NCBI GenBank assembly: GCA_902827055.1
Contig: CADEHD010000061.1
Span: forward strand, 1 to 9,227
Direction: 5' to 3'
DNA length: 9,227 nt
Source: an uncultured Chloroflexota bacterium
Lineage (GTDB): Bacteria > Chloroflexota > Dehalococcoidia > UBA2979
Shown: positions 1 through 6,040 of the stretch, in pieces
Layout: each line of letters opens with the position of its first letter
Numbering within the stretch: the stretch's first letter is position 1
Position numbers and translations under genes: made by a program
The notes under the pieces: generated by a model
What the model was told of the DNA's origin: nothing
The model's input: the letters and a program-made list of their open reading frames with translations, nothing else
The model's database searches: none

Positions 1-1213
1 GCCAGACGCCGGTCTGTAGCGCGCGCCCCGAGGGCGCTCGCAGCCGGTCGGTCACCACCTCGAACTGCGACATCGCCCAGGGCACCGACGACGACAGGCC
101 GTCCTGCAGCACGCCATTGAGATACCAGCGTTCGTCGATCACCGTTCCCGGGGTCGCCCCCTGCACCAGGAACTCGTAGTGCAGTGTCGTCAGCGTGTCG
201 GGGTACGACTCGGTGTAGTCGAAGAGGTCGCCGCTCGCCCCCTCCAGCGCGTTCTCCGCGAACACCGGGCGCGTGAGGATGGGGCCCGGGATGTGCGCCG
301 TGCGACGGAACAGCGGCGCGACGTAGCTCGCCTCCGGGCCTGCCTGGCGCGCTTCGTCGATGAGCCGCGTCGCGAGGGCGATCGGCCGCGTCTGGCCCGC
401 GGGCGAGGTTGGCGTGTACGCGCCCTGGAGCATCAGGCCCAGCACTCGCCCCTGGGGATCGAAGACGGGCGCGCCGTTCTGGCCCGAGGGCACGCGGGCC
501 TGCGTCTTGATCCACGCCACGCCGGGAATCCCGGTGTCGCCCCGGAACCCCAGCACGGAACCCTCGGTCGCCACGAGGCGCCCGTTCTCGGGACGGATCT
601 CCTCCATCCCGGGGTAGCCGAGGATGCGGACGGCATCGCCTCGCGTCGCGCGCGCGCTGTCACCGAGGGGTGCCGCCGGGAGGTCGAACTCCCCCTGTGC
701 CAGCGCGGTCCCGTCGAGGCGTCGCGCAGCGCGGATGACCGCGAGCCCCAGCGCCGGCTCGGCACGCACGACTTGGCCCTGGAATGCGGCCGTCGCCGCA
801 TCGCCCACCGACCGCGTGACGGCGATCTCGAGGGCGTTGTACGCGCGGCTCCCGTCACCCGAGTACGGCTCGACGATCTGGTACGAGGTCAGGATGAGGC
901 GCTGCTGCGCGTCGACTACCACGCCGGTGCCGACACGCACCAGGTTGGTGCCCTGCTTCGCCTCGATGCGCACCACGGAGCCCGCGAGCTCGGCGTCGCT
1001 GACGGTCAGCGCGCTGACCGCCGTGCGGTCTCCGAGCTGGAGCCGGGCCGGCGGCAGAATCGGCGGCGCGAGGATCGGCGGGGGTGTGGGCCGCGGCGTG
1101 GCCTGGACCTGCGTGCGGTCGCCGGGGATGAACTCAGCGGCCTGCCCACAGCCGACCGCCAGCGCGGCGACGATGCTCAGCAGCATGGAACTCACGCGCG
1201 GTCTCAGGCGCAC
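1..1213 (-). CDS. Lipoprotein with inactive trypsin-like (S1C/HtrA-type) serine protease domain, partial
   Basis: The frame stays open to the left edge, so the C-terminus is missing (404 codons visible). The chosen start is GTG at 1213, with AAGGG 8 nt upstream. It gives a lipoprotein signal: basic MRLRPR, a hydrophobic stretch, then LAVGC with Cys22 as the lipidation site. An ATG at 1186 is an alternative but loses the basic n-region. Residues 35-57 form a Pro-rich linker. Residues 75-262 have the layout of a trypsin-like peptidase: V-R-I-E, G-T-G-V-V-V-D, I-L-T-S-Y, L-G-L-A-V-I, R-I-L-G-Y-P, then P-S-G-Q-N-G-A-P-V-F-D and G-R-V-L-G-L. The catalytic positions read Gln112 for His, Gly156 for Asp and Asn246 for Ser, and no His occurs anywhere in residues 60-160. 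It is therefore probably a surface-anchored pseudoprotease, binding rather than cutting. The segment after about residue 300 is an unrecognised, probably beta-rich domain. It diverges from the S49 peptidase gene. Confidence 0.82.
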   Translation of the reverse strand, partial: MRLRPRVSSMLLSIVAALAVGCGQAAEFIPGDRTQVQATPRPTPPPILAPPILPPARLQLGDRTAVSALTVSDAELAGSVVRIEAKQGTNLVRVGTGVVVDAQQRLILTSYQIVEPYSGDGSRAYNALEIAVTRSVGDAATAAFQGQVVRAEPALGLAVIRAARRLDGTALAQGEFDLPAAPLGDSARATRGDAVRILGYPGMEEIRPENGRLVATEGSVLGFRGDTGIPGVAWIKTQARVPSGQNGAPVFDPQGRVLGLMLQGAYTPTSPAGQTRPIALATRLIDEARQAGPEASYVAPLFRRTAHIPGPILTRPVFAENALEGASGDLFDYTESYPDTLTTLHYEFLVQGATPGTVIDERWYLNGVLQDGLSSSVPWAMSQFEVVTDRLRAPSGRALQTGVW

Positions 1214-1221
1214 AGGCACAG

Positions 1222-1226
1222 CCCTT
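1222..1226 (-). promoter_or_regulatory. Ribosome binding site that sets the lipoprotein start
   Basis: AAGGG on the minus strand lies 8 nt before GTG 1213 but only 2 nt before another in-frame GTG at 1219. Spacing favours 1213, and that start supplies the basic n-region of the signal peptide. Confidence 0.5.
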
Positions 1227-1555
1227 GTCGAGTGGTACAGCGCGACGCGTGGGGCATGGCTACCGACAGCCAGCGCCTCGAACTCGATATGCGTGCCGAT
1301 AGGTCGTGCGCTGGCTGCGCTCGGATCGGTACCGGCCAGGCTGCTCGGGCATGCTCGGCTCCTGTTGCTGCATCTGGAGCGCGCTTGTAGCGCGGTAACG
1401 TCTCGCGGTGCGGCGCTGCATGGGCTGCTGCTGCCGCCGGTCTGCATGGTAGCCGATGCGCGCACGCGTGCGGCCCGGTACCCCTCGATTCGATCGACAC
1501 CTGTGGACGGAACGGACGGGTACACTCGAGGCCACTGCCCACCGCACGTCCTCCG

Positions 1556-1562
1556 AAGGAGG
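1556..1562 (+). promoter_or_regulatory. Ribosome binding site that sets the sppA-like start
   Basis: AAGGAGG ends 10 nt before GTG 1573. The frame is open further upstream (an ATG at 1456), but the extra 39 residues are Arg/Thr-rich and unlike the family, so this site argues for the shorter protein. Confidence 0.75.
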
Positions 1563-1572
1563 CCCGCAACTC

Positions 1573-2421
1573 GTGTTTGACGAACTCCTTGCTCAAGTCC
1601 GTCCGCCAGCCCTGGTCGTCGTCGACCTGCAGGGCGTCATCGGCCAGGCGATTCGCCCGCTCGAGACCGCACGTCTGTTCATGAAGCTGCGCGAGGACCG
1701 TGGGGTGCACGGCGTGCTCCTGAACATCGACTCGCCCGGCGGCTCTGCCGGGGGTTCCGAGATGATCACCCGCGCGGCGCAGCGCCTCCGCGAGGTGAAG
1801 CCGGTGGTGGCGTTCGTTGGGACCATCGGCGCGTCGGGCGGCTACATGCTCGCCAGCGCCGCCGAGCACATCATCGCTCAGCCGTCGGCCCTGCTCGGTT
1901 CGATCGGCGTGATCGCCTACCGACCGCTGGTCTACGACGCGCTCTCCCGACTCGGCGTGCGCATGGACGTCGCGAAGTCGGGGCGCCTGAAGGACATGCT
2001 CTCGCCGTTCCGCGAGCCGACCAGCGAGGAGAAGGCGAAGGAGCAGGAGCTCCTCGACGACATGTACAACATCTTCGTCGAGGGCGTGGCGCAGGCCCGC
2101 CACCTGACCTCGGAGGACGCGCGCTCTCTCGCGACTGGCGAGGTGTACACGGCGGGGCAGGCGCTCAAGCACCGGCTCGTCGATGGGCTGGGCGACCTCG
2201 ACGAAGCCATCGATTGGTTGGCGGCGCGCACTGGCGAGTCTCGTCGGGTGCGCACCGTGCGACCCAAGCGCTCGCTCCGCGAGTTGCTGCTCGCGCGCAA
2301 CACCATCGCGATGGGCGGCCCGCTCGGGGTGGCGGTGCAGGCATTGTTCGGGGAGCCGGGCGGTACCCTCGATGGCGGCTACCACTACCTCTACACCGGT
2401 CACTCTGGAGGGGGCCGCTGA
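1573..2421 (+). CDS. sppA: S49 family peptidase (SppA-like), short cytoplasmic form
   Basis: The protein is 282 residues, starting at GTG 1573 behind AAGGAGG. It has the ClpP/crotonase-type core of S49 signal peptide peptidases: a V-V-D-L-Q-G-V-I-G strand, the N-I-D-S-P-G-G oxyanion motif at 51-57, and the nucleophile Ser88 in G-A-S-G-G-Y. The general base should be Lys140 in S-G-R-L-K-D-M, followed by S-P-F-R-E-P-T. The Ser-Lys separation of 52 matches my recollection of Bacillus subtilis SppA (Ser147/Lys199). The family dyad cleaves hydrophobic peptides, classically leftover signal peptides in the membrane. This copy has no N-terminal membrane segment or signal peptide, so it probably acts in the cytosol or at the inner membrane face. 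Its stop overlaps the start of the carbonic anhydrase-like gene, implying co-transcription and coupled translation. Family assignment is firm; the substrate is unknown. Confidence 0.93.
   Translation: MFDELLAQVRPPALVVVDLQGVIGQAIRPLETARLFMKLREDRGVHGVLLNIDSPGGSAGGSEMITRAAQRLREVKPVVAFVGTIGASGGYMLASAAEHIIAQPSALLGSIGVIAYRPLVYDALSRLGVRMDVAKSGRLKDMLSPFREPTSEEKAKEQELLDDMYNIFVEGVAQARHLTSEDARSLATGEVYTAGQALKHRLVDGLGDLDEAIDWLAARTGESRRVRTVRPKRSLRELLLARNTIAMGGPLGVAVQALFGEPGGTLDGGYHYLYTGHSGGGR
2407..2414 (+). promoter_or_regulatory. Ribosome binding site inside the sppA 3' end, translational coupling
   Basis: GGAGGGGG lies within the last sppA-like codons (encoding Gly-Gly), 6 nt before ATG 2421. The stop and start form TGATG, sharing one base, which is typical of translational coupling. 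Confidence 0.7.
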
Positions 2422-2966
2422 TGCTCATCCCGTTCAACGGCAAGATCCCGCAGATCGAGGAGAGCACCTGGATCGGTCCAGGCTCGTTCGTGATCGGCGA
2501 CGTGGTGATCGGGGCGCGCTCCACCGTCTGGCCGGGGGCCGTGATCCGCGGTGACTTCTCGTGGATCCGCATCGGCGAGAACGTACACATCGAGGACAAC
2601 GTGGTCATCCACTGCGGCGACGGGATCACGCTCGGTAACAACATCACCATCGGGCACTCGGTGGTCGTGCACTGCAAGGAGGTCGGCAACAACGTCCTCC
2701 TTGGCAACAACTGCACCGTCCTCGACGGGGCGATCATTGGCGAAGGCGCCATCATCGCGGCGAACGCGCTGGTCGCTCCGCGCGAGGTGATCCCGCCGTA
2801 CTCCATCGTCATGGGCGTGCCCGGGGTGGCGCAGCCGGCGCGTCCCGACCAGATCGAGGCACGTCGGGCGCGTCAACAGAACCCCGACGGTGGCTACTTC
2901 GCGAACGCGATGCAGTACCGCGCGGCCGGCATCGAGGAGCGCCACATCTGGGGCCAGCAGCCCTAG
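2421..2966 (+). CDS. Gamma-class carbonic anhydrase-like protein (left-handed beta-helix)
   Basis: This 181-residue hexapeptide-repeat protein starts at ATG 2421. Repeats such as I-G-P-G-S-F, V-I-G-D-V, I-G-A-R-S and L-G-N-N-I-T run from about residue 18 to 120 and build a trimeric left-handed beta-helix. The three zinc/iron ligands of the Cam family are present: His64 (V-V-I-H-C), His79 and His84 (G-H-S-V-V-V-H-C). The R-G-D at 43-45 matches conserved Arg/Asp of the family. The position of the proton-transfer Gln (Gln75 in Cam) appears to be Glu58, within I-E-D-N. The acidic loop that carries proton-shuttle residues in archaeal Cam is absent, as in YrdA/PaaY-type members. It may hydrate CO2, or be an uncharacterised relative; activity cannot be read from sequence. 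The C-terminal helix (about 145-181) is usual for the family. Co-translated with sppA; the flavin reductase follows after 21 nt. Confidence 0.92.
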   Translation: MLIPFNGKIPQIEESTWIGPGSFVIGDVVIGARSTVWPGAVIRGDFSWIRIGENVHIEDNVVIHCGDGITLGNNITIGHSVVVHCKEVGNNVLLGNNCTVLDGAIIGEGAIIAANALVAPREVIPPYSIVMGVPGVAQPARPDQIEARRARQQNPDGGYFANAMQYRAAGIEERHIWGQQP

Positions 2967-2987
2967 ATCCGTTCGAGGAGGTGTGCC

Positions 2988-3476
2988 ATGGACGCGAACG
3001 CTCGGAAGACCGCGCTGCGCCTGATCCCATACGGGCTCTACGTCCTGACCGTCGATGGGGAGAGCGTGGCGGCCGGGACGATCAACTGGGTCTCCCAGAT
3101 GTCGTTCGATCCGCCGCTCCTCGCGCTGGGGGTGAAGCAGGACACGAAGTCCCTCGCGAATCTCGCGATGGGCGGTCGAGCCGCGCTGTCCTTCCTCGGC
3201 ACGGGGCAGGGTGACCTCGCATTCGCTTTCTTTGGTGACGCGCCCGTCGAGGATGCCGAGTTCGTCACGAAGAACCGTCGCGTGCCCTTCGAGCGCACCC
3301 CCGCCGGCGGGATCGTGCTGACCGAGGCGCCCGCGTGGGCTGACCTGCAGCTCCGCGAGACCGTGGCGATCGGAGACCACGCCGTGGTTGTCGTCGAGGT
3401 GACGGATGTCGGTCTGCGCACCGACGCGCCGGAGGCGCTGACGTTGCGGGAGCTGGGTCTCAACTACGGCGGCTAG
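2988..3476 (+). CDS. Flavin reductase-like domain protein (FMN-binding split barrel)
   Basis: The protein is 162 residues, starting at ATG 2988 after GAGGAGGTG (2975-2983). It resembles the short flavin-reductase / FMN-binding split-barrel family: an early Y-G-L-Y-V-L-T-V strand, then G-T-I-N-W-V-S-Q-M-S-F-D-P-P-L-L-A-L-G-V (about 30-49), where family members usually bind FMN around the S-F-D-P-P turn. A late V-V-V-V-E-V-T-D-V strand follows. The family uses NAD(P)H to reduce flavin, or is itself a flavin-dependent reductase; members lie next to flavin monooxygenases. It sits 21 nt behind the carbonic anhydrase-like gene and 119 nt before an F420-type oxidoreductase, so a redox partnership is possible but inferred. 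It could instead bind heme or F420, since related split barrels do. Confidence 0.85.
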   Translation: MDANARKTALRLIPYGLYVLTVDGESVAAGTINWVSQMSFDPPLLALGVKQDTKSLANLAMGGRAALSFLGTGQGDLAFAFFGDAPVEDAEFVTKNRRVPFERTPAGGIVLTEAPAWADLQLRETVAIGDHAVVVVEVTDVGLRTDAPEALTLRELGLNYGG

Positions 3477-3595
3477 AGCCGCCACTCGCGTCCCGCCATC
3501 GATTGCCGCAGGGGCTGCGTTGCCCCGGGGCGCGCACACCGCTCGAGCCCTGCTATCGTCCCGGCGTTCCATACGCTCGGAGGAGAGGGGCGCCC

Positions 3596-4654
3596 GTGCG
3601 CGTTGCCATCGGTTTCCATCGCACGCCGATCCACGACTGGCAGGAGTTGGCCACGTACGCCATCGAGGCGGAGCGCCTGGGAGTGGACCAGGCGTGGTCC
3701 GCCGAGGCGTGGGCGCACGACGCCCTCACGCCCCTGGCCTTCCTCGCCCCGCAAACCTCGACGATCAAGCTCGGTACCGGCATCTTCCAGATCGGGACGC
3801 GCACGCCCGCGCTGGTCGGGATGAGCTCGATGGCGATGCAGGGGGCGTCGAACGGGCGCTTCATTCTCGGAATCGGAACGAGCGGCCCGCAGGTCATCGA
3901 GGGTTGGCACGGCGTGCGCTTCAACAAGCCGCTCAAGCGCACTCGTGAGTTGATCGACATCGTGCGCATGGTCTCGCGCGGACAGGTCGTGGCGTACGAC
4001 GGCGAGTTCCACCAGCTGCCACTCGAGGGTAGTGAGGGCAAGGCGCTGCGCTCGGAGGCGACCCCGGTCGAGATTCCGATCTACCTGGCAGCGCTCGGAC
4101 CGAAGAACCTCGAGATGTGCGGCGAGCTCTGCGAGGGCTGGCTCGGGGGGTCGTTCATCCCGGAGCACGCTGACATCTTCTTCGAGCACATCGCGCGCGG
4201 CGCTGCCAAGGCCGGCAGGACGTTGGCCGATCTCGACCTCGCCGCGGGCGGGGGGGTCGAGTTCACCGATGACCTCGCGGCGGCCATCGAGCGCGGCCGC
4301 CGGGGCCTGGCGTTCAGCCTCGGTGCCATGGGCTCGATGCAGCACAACTTCTACAACGATGCGTACTCGCGCCAGGGTTGGCGCGACGTTTGCAAGGAAG
4401 TGCAGCACCTCTGGCTGTCCGGGAAGCGCGACGAGGCGCGCGCGGCGATTCCCGATGAGATGGTGATCGCGGCGCGGCTCGTCGGTGACGAGTCGATGGT
4501 CCGCGACCGCATCAAGGCGTACCGCGACTGCGGGATCACGACGCTGCGCGTCGATCCGGCCGGCTCCACGCTCGCCGAACGGCTCGACACCCTGGGCCGC
4601 GTCATGGACATCGTGCGCGACTTGGATCGTGAGCCCGCCGTCGCCGCGACCTGA
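3596..4654 (+). CDS. LLM-class F420-dependent oxidoreductase
   Basis: This 352-residue bacterial-luciferase-like TIM barrel starts at GTG 3596 behind a GGAGGAGAGGGG tract (3579-3590). An upstream ATG (3503) would add 31 Arg/Pro-rich residues unlike the family. Family features are E-A-E-R-L-G-V-D-Q-A-W near residue 24-34, T-I-K-L-G-T-G-I at 56-63, and G-R-F-I-L-G-I-G-T-S-G-P-Q-V-I-E-G-W-H-G at 87-106, typical of F420-binding members rather than FMN luciferases. The family transfers hydride between reduced deazaflavin F420 and small substrates such as sugar phosphates or alcohols; the substrate here is unknown. TGCTATCGT at 3551-3559 could be an extended -10 promoter, 36 nt before the start, so it may have its own transcript. 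A strong terminator follows. The cofactor biosynthesis genes are not in the window. Confidence 0.9.
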   Translation: MRVAIGFHRTPIHDWQELATYAIEAERLGVDQAWSAEAWAHDALTPLAFLAPQTSTIKLGTGIFQIGTRTPALVGMSSMAMQGASNGRFILGIGTSGPQVIEGWHGVRFNKPLKRTRELIDIVRMVSRGQVVAYDGEFHQLPLEGSEGKALRSEATPVEIPIYLAALGPKNLEMCGELCEGWLGGSFIPEHADIFFEHIARGAAKAGRTLADLDLAAGGGVEFTDDLAAAIERGRRGLAFSLGAMGSMQHNFYNDAYSRQGWRDVCKEVQHLWLSGKRDEARAAIPDEMVIAARLVGDESMVRDRIKAYRDCGITTLRVDPAGSTLAERLDTLGRVMDIVRDLDREPAVAAT

Positions 4655-4686
4655 GTCTCACGCGAGCCGCAGGGCCTGAGATCGAA

Positions 4687-4713
4687 AGCGGGGGCGATGA
4701 ATTCGCCCCCGCT
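4687..4713. terminator. Bidirectional hairpin terminator between convergent genes
   Basis: A perfect 11-bp stem (agcgggggcga / tcgcccccgct) has a 5-nt loop. Downstream it has CTCTGTCTG on the plus strand and TTTCGAT on the minus strand. It lies between the 3' ends of the F420-type oxidoreductase (plus) and the nitrite reductase (minus), so it can end both transcripts. Confidence 0.8.
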
Positions 4714-4757
4714 CTCTGTCTGCGCTCCCCTGCGCCCGAGCGTGCCGGGCGGGCAGA

Positions 4758-5882
4758 TCAGGCTGGTCCGAACATGCTCGGATCGGTCGCGGTGCCCTCG
4801 ACGACCAGCTGGCCGACCGCGCCCTTCGAGGCTCGACTCAGGGCATGGTCCACGAGCGTGTACGACCCGGGAACGTCGACGGTGAACTCGACCATCGTCG
4901 CCCCTCCAGGAGCCACGGACACCGTCTGCACGTGCTCCGCGATGGAGGTCAGCGACCCCCAGGTCGCCACGCGGTCGAACACCTCGCCAATCACGTGGAA
5001 GCTCGAGGTGAGGTTCGGGCCGCCCACCCCGAACCAGATGCGCACGCGCTCGCCGACCCGCGCCTTCAGCGCCCGGTCGCCGGTAAGCGCCCCGATCGCT
5101 CCGTTGAAGACCACGTATGTCGGCCGCTCGTCCGCCATCGAGGTGAGGTCGAACGCCTGCATGCCGGGGTCGCCGGTCTTGCCCGTCGTGTAGATGTCGC
5201 CCTGGCAGACGTAGAACTCGCGGTCTACCCGCGGCAGGCCCTCGCTCGGCTCGACGACGATCAGGCCGTACATGCCGTTCGAGATGTGCAGCGGGATGGG
5301 TGCGGTGGCGCAGTGGTACACGTACACCCCGGGGTGCGTGGCCTTGAACGTGAACGCCTTGGTGTCGCCCACGCCCACATTCGTCAGCGCCGCGCCGCCG
5401 CCCGGCCCGGTGACGGCGTGCAGGTCGATGTTGTGGCCTGCGTTGTTCCCCAGCTTGTTCTTGAGGCGCAGCGTCACGATGTCGTCCTGGCGGACGCGAA
5501 GCATGGGACCGGGGACGGTGCCGTTGAACGTCCAGAAGTCGTATCCCACGCCCTCGGCAAGTCGGGCCTTCACATCGACGGCCTCCAGCTCGACGGTGAC
5601 CGCCGCGGGGCCGGAACGACCCGTCGGCGGGGCCATCTGTGGCACCGGCAGGAACTCGAGGGCGACCGGCGCCTGGGTCGACTGTGCGGCGATGTTCGTC
5701 GACAGCGGTGCGCCGTGGTCCATCGAGTCGGCGTTCGCCGCCTTTGGCGTAGCGGTGGGCTGGAACCTCGAGGACGCCGGGTCATCGGCGCACGCGATCA
5801 CAGTGCCGAGGGGCGCTGCGAGGCCCAGCGCGCCCAGTCGCTTCAGCATGGTGCGGCGGTCAATGGACAATCGCGAGGTCAC
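4758..5882 (-). CDS. nirK: Copper-containing nitrite reductase, Tat-exported lipoprotein
   Basis: This 374-residue two-cupredoxin protein reduces nitrite to nitric oxide outside the cytoplasmic membrane. The GTG start has GGGAG 6 nt upstream. The N-terminus reads D-R-R-T-M-L-K-R-L, a twin-arginine motif, followed by T-V-I-A-C with Cys31 as lipidation site. A Met/His-containing linker runs to about residue 70. Type 1 copper ligands are His150, Cys191, His199 and Met204. Type 2 ligands are His155, His190 and His346 (L-V-D-H-A). Catalytic Asp153 (H-N-I-D-L-H) and His296 with Ile298 (S-F-H-V-I-G-E) are present. The Cys-to-His loop (C-A-T-A-P-I-P-L-H) is one residue shorter than in the classical Alcaligenes-type enzyme as I recall it, pointing to the class II branch. 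No nitric oxide reductase or electron carrier is adjacent. No clear FNR/NnrR box is visible upstream. Confidence 0.94.
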   Translation of the reverse strand: MTSRLSIDRRTMLKRLGALGLAAPLGTVIACADDPASSRFQPTATPKAANADSMDHGAPLSTNIAAQSTQAPVALEFLPVPQMAPPTGRSGPAAVTVELEAVDVKARLAEGVGYDFWTFNGTVPGPMLRVRQDDIVTLRLKNKLGNNAGHNIDLHAVTGPGGGAALTNVGVGDTKAFTFKATHPGVYVYHCATAPIPLHISNGMYGLIVVEPSEGLPRVDREFYVCQGDIYTTGKTGDPGMQAFDLTSMADERPTYVVFNGAIGALTGDRALKARVGERVRIWFGVGGPNLTSSFHVIGEVFDRVATWGSLTSIAEHVQTVSVAPGGATMVEFTVDVPGSYTLVDHALSRASKGAVGQLVVEGTATDPSMFGPA

Positions 5883-5963
5883 GATGCACTCCCATCTAAA
5901 CCTTGTCTCTGGGAGTCAACGTAGCCTTGAGAGATCAGTGATAGTTGCCCGAAGGTCCTGTCG

Positions 5964-5983
5964 TGGGCACCCGAAGGTGCCCA
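5964..5983 (-). terminator. UUCG-capped hairpin downstream of cysS
   Basis: On the minus strand this reads TGGGCACC-TTCG-GGTGCCCA, an 8-bp perfect stem with the very stable UUCG tetraloop, 57 nt after the cysS stop and 81 nt before the nirK start. No T-run follows, so it may be an imperfect terminator or a processing or stability hairpin that separates cysS from nirK expression. The rest of the 158-base gap shows TTGACT (5914-5919) without a properly spaced -10. Confidence 0.6.
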
Positions 5984-6040
5984 AACGTCACCTCGCCTCG
6001 CGCTTGTATTGGACGTCAGGAGGGACGAACGTCCGCCGAG

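Larger units (their letters stand above)
1214..1572. other. Divergent intergenic region between the lipoprotein and sppA-like genes
   Basis: These 359 bases separate two divergent genes and must hold the promoters for both. Open frames here lack recognisable protein features; those on the minus strand are rich in Arg, Gln and Ser and look non-coding. For the plus direction, TACACT at 1521-1526 is a possible -10 element, 46 nt before the sppA GTG. No -35 with good spacing precedes it (TCGACA at 1494-1499 is 21 nt away). A small hairpin (1380-1394, 5 bp) is weak. I found no RNA gene or riboswitch here. Confidence 0.4.

Noticed and set aside
1204..2403. Long minus-strand open frame opposite the sppA-like gene
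   Set aside because: Its product is Arg/His/Ala-rich with no recognisable domain, and it lies antisense to a clear S49 peptidase with intact motifs; GC-rich DNA commonly leaves the opposite frame open.
3511..3526. Hairpin ggggc-tgcgtt-gcccc after the flavin reductase gene
   Set aside because: Only 5 bp with no T-run; in DNA this GC-rich such stems arise by chance.
2400..4408. Two long minus-strand open frames opposite the gamma-CA, flavin reductase and F420-type genes
   Set aside because: Both are antisense shadows of well-supported genes, with Arg/Asp/His-rich low-complexity products and no suitable ribosome binding site.
5883..5963. FNR/NnrR-type operator upstream of nirK
   Set aside because: TGATCTCTCA (minus strand) has the right half-sites but only 4 bases between them rather than 6, and TTGACT lacks a properly spaced partner or -10 box.
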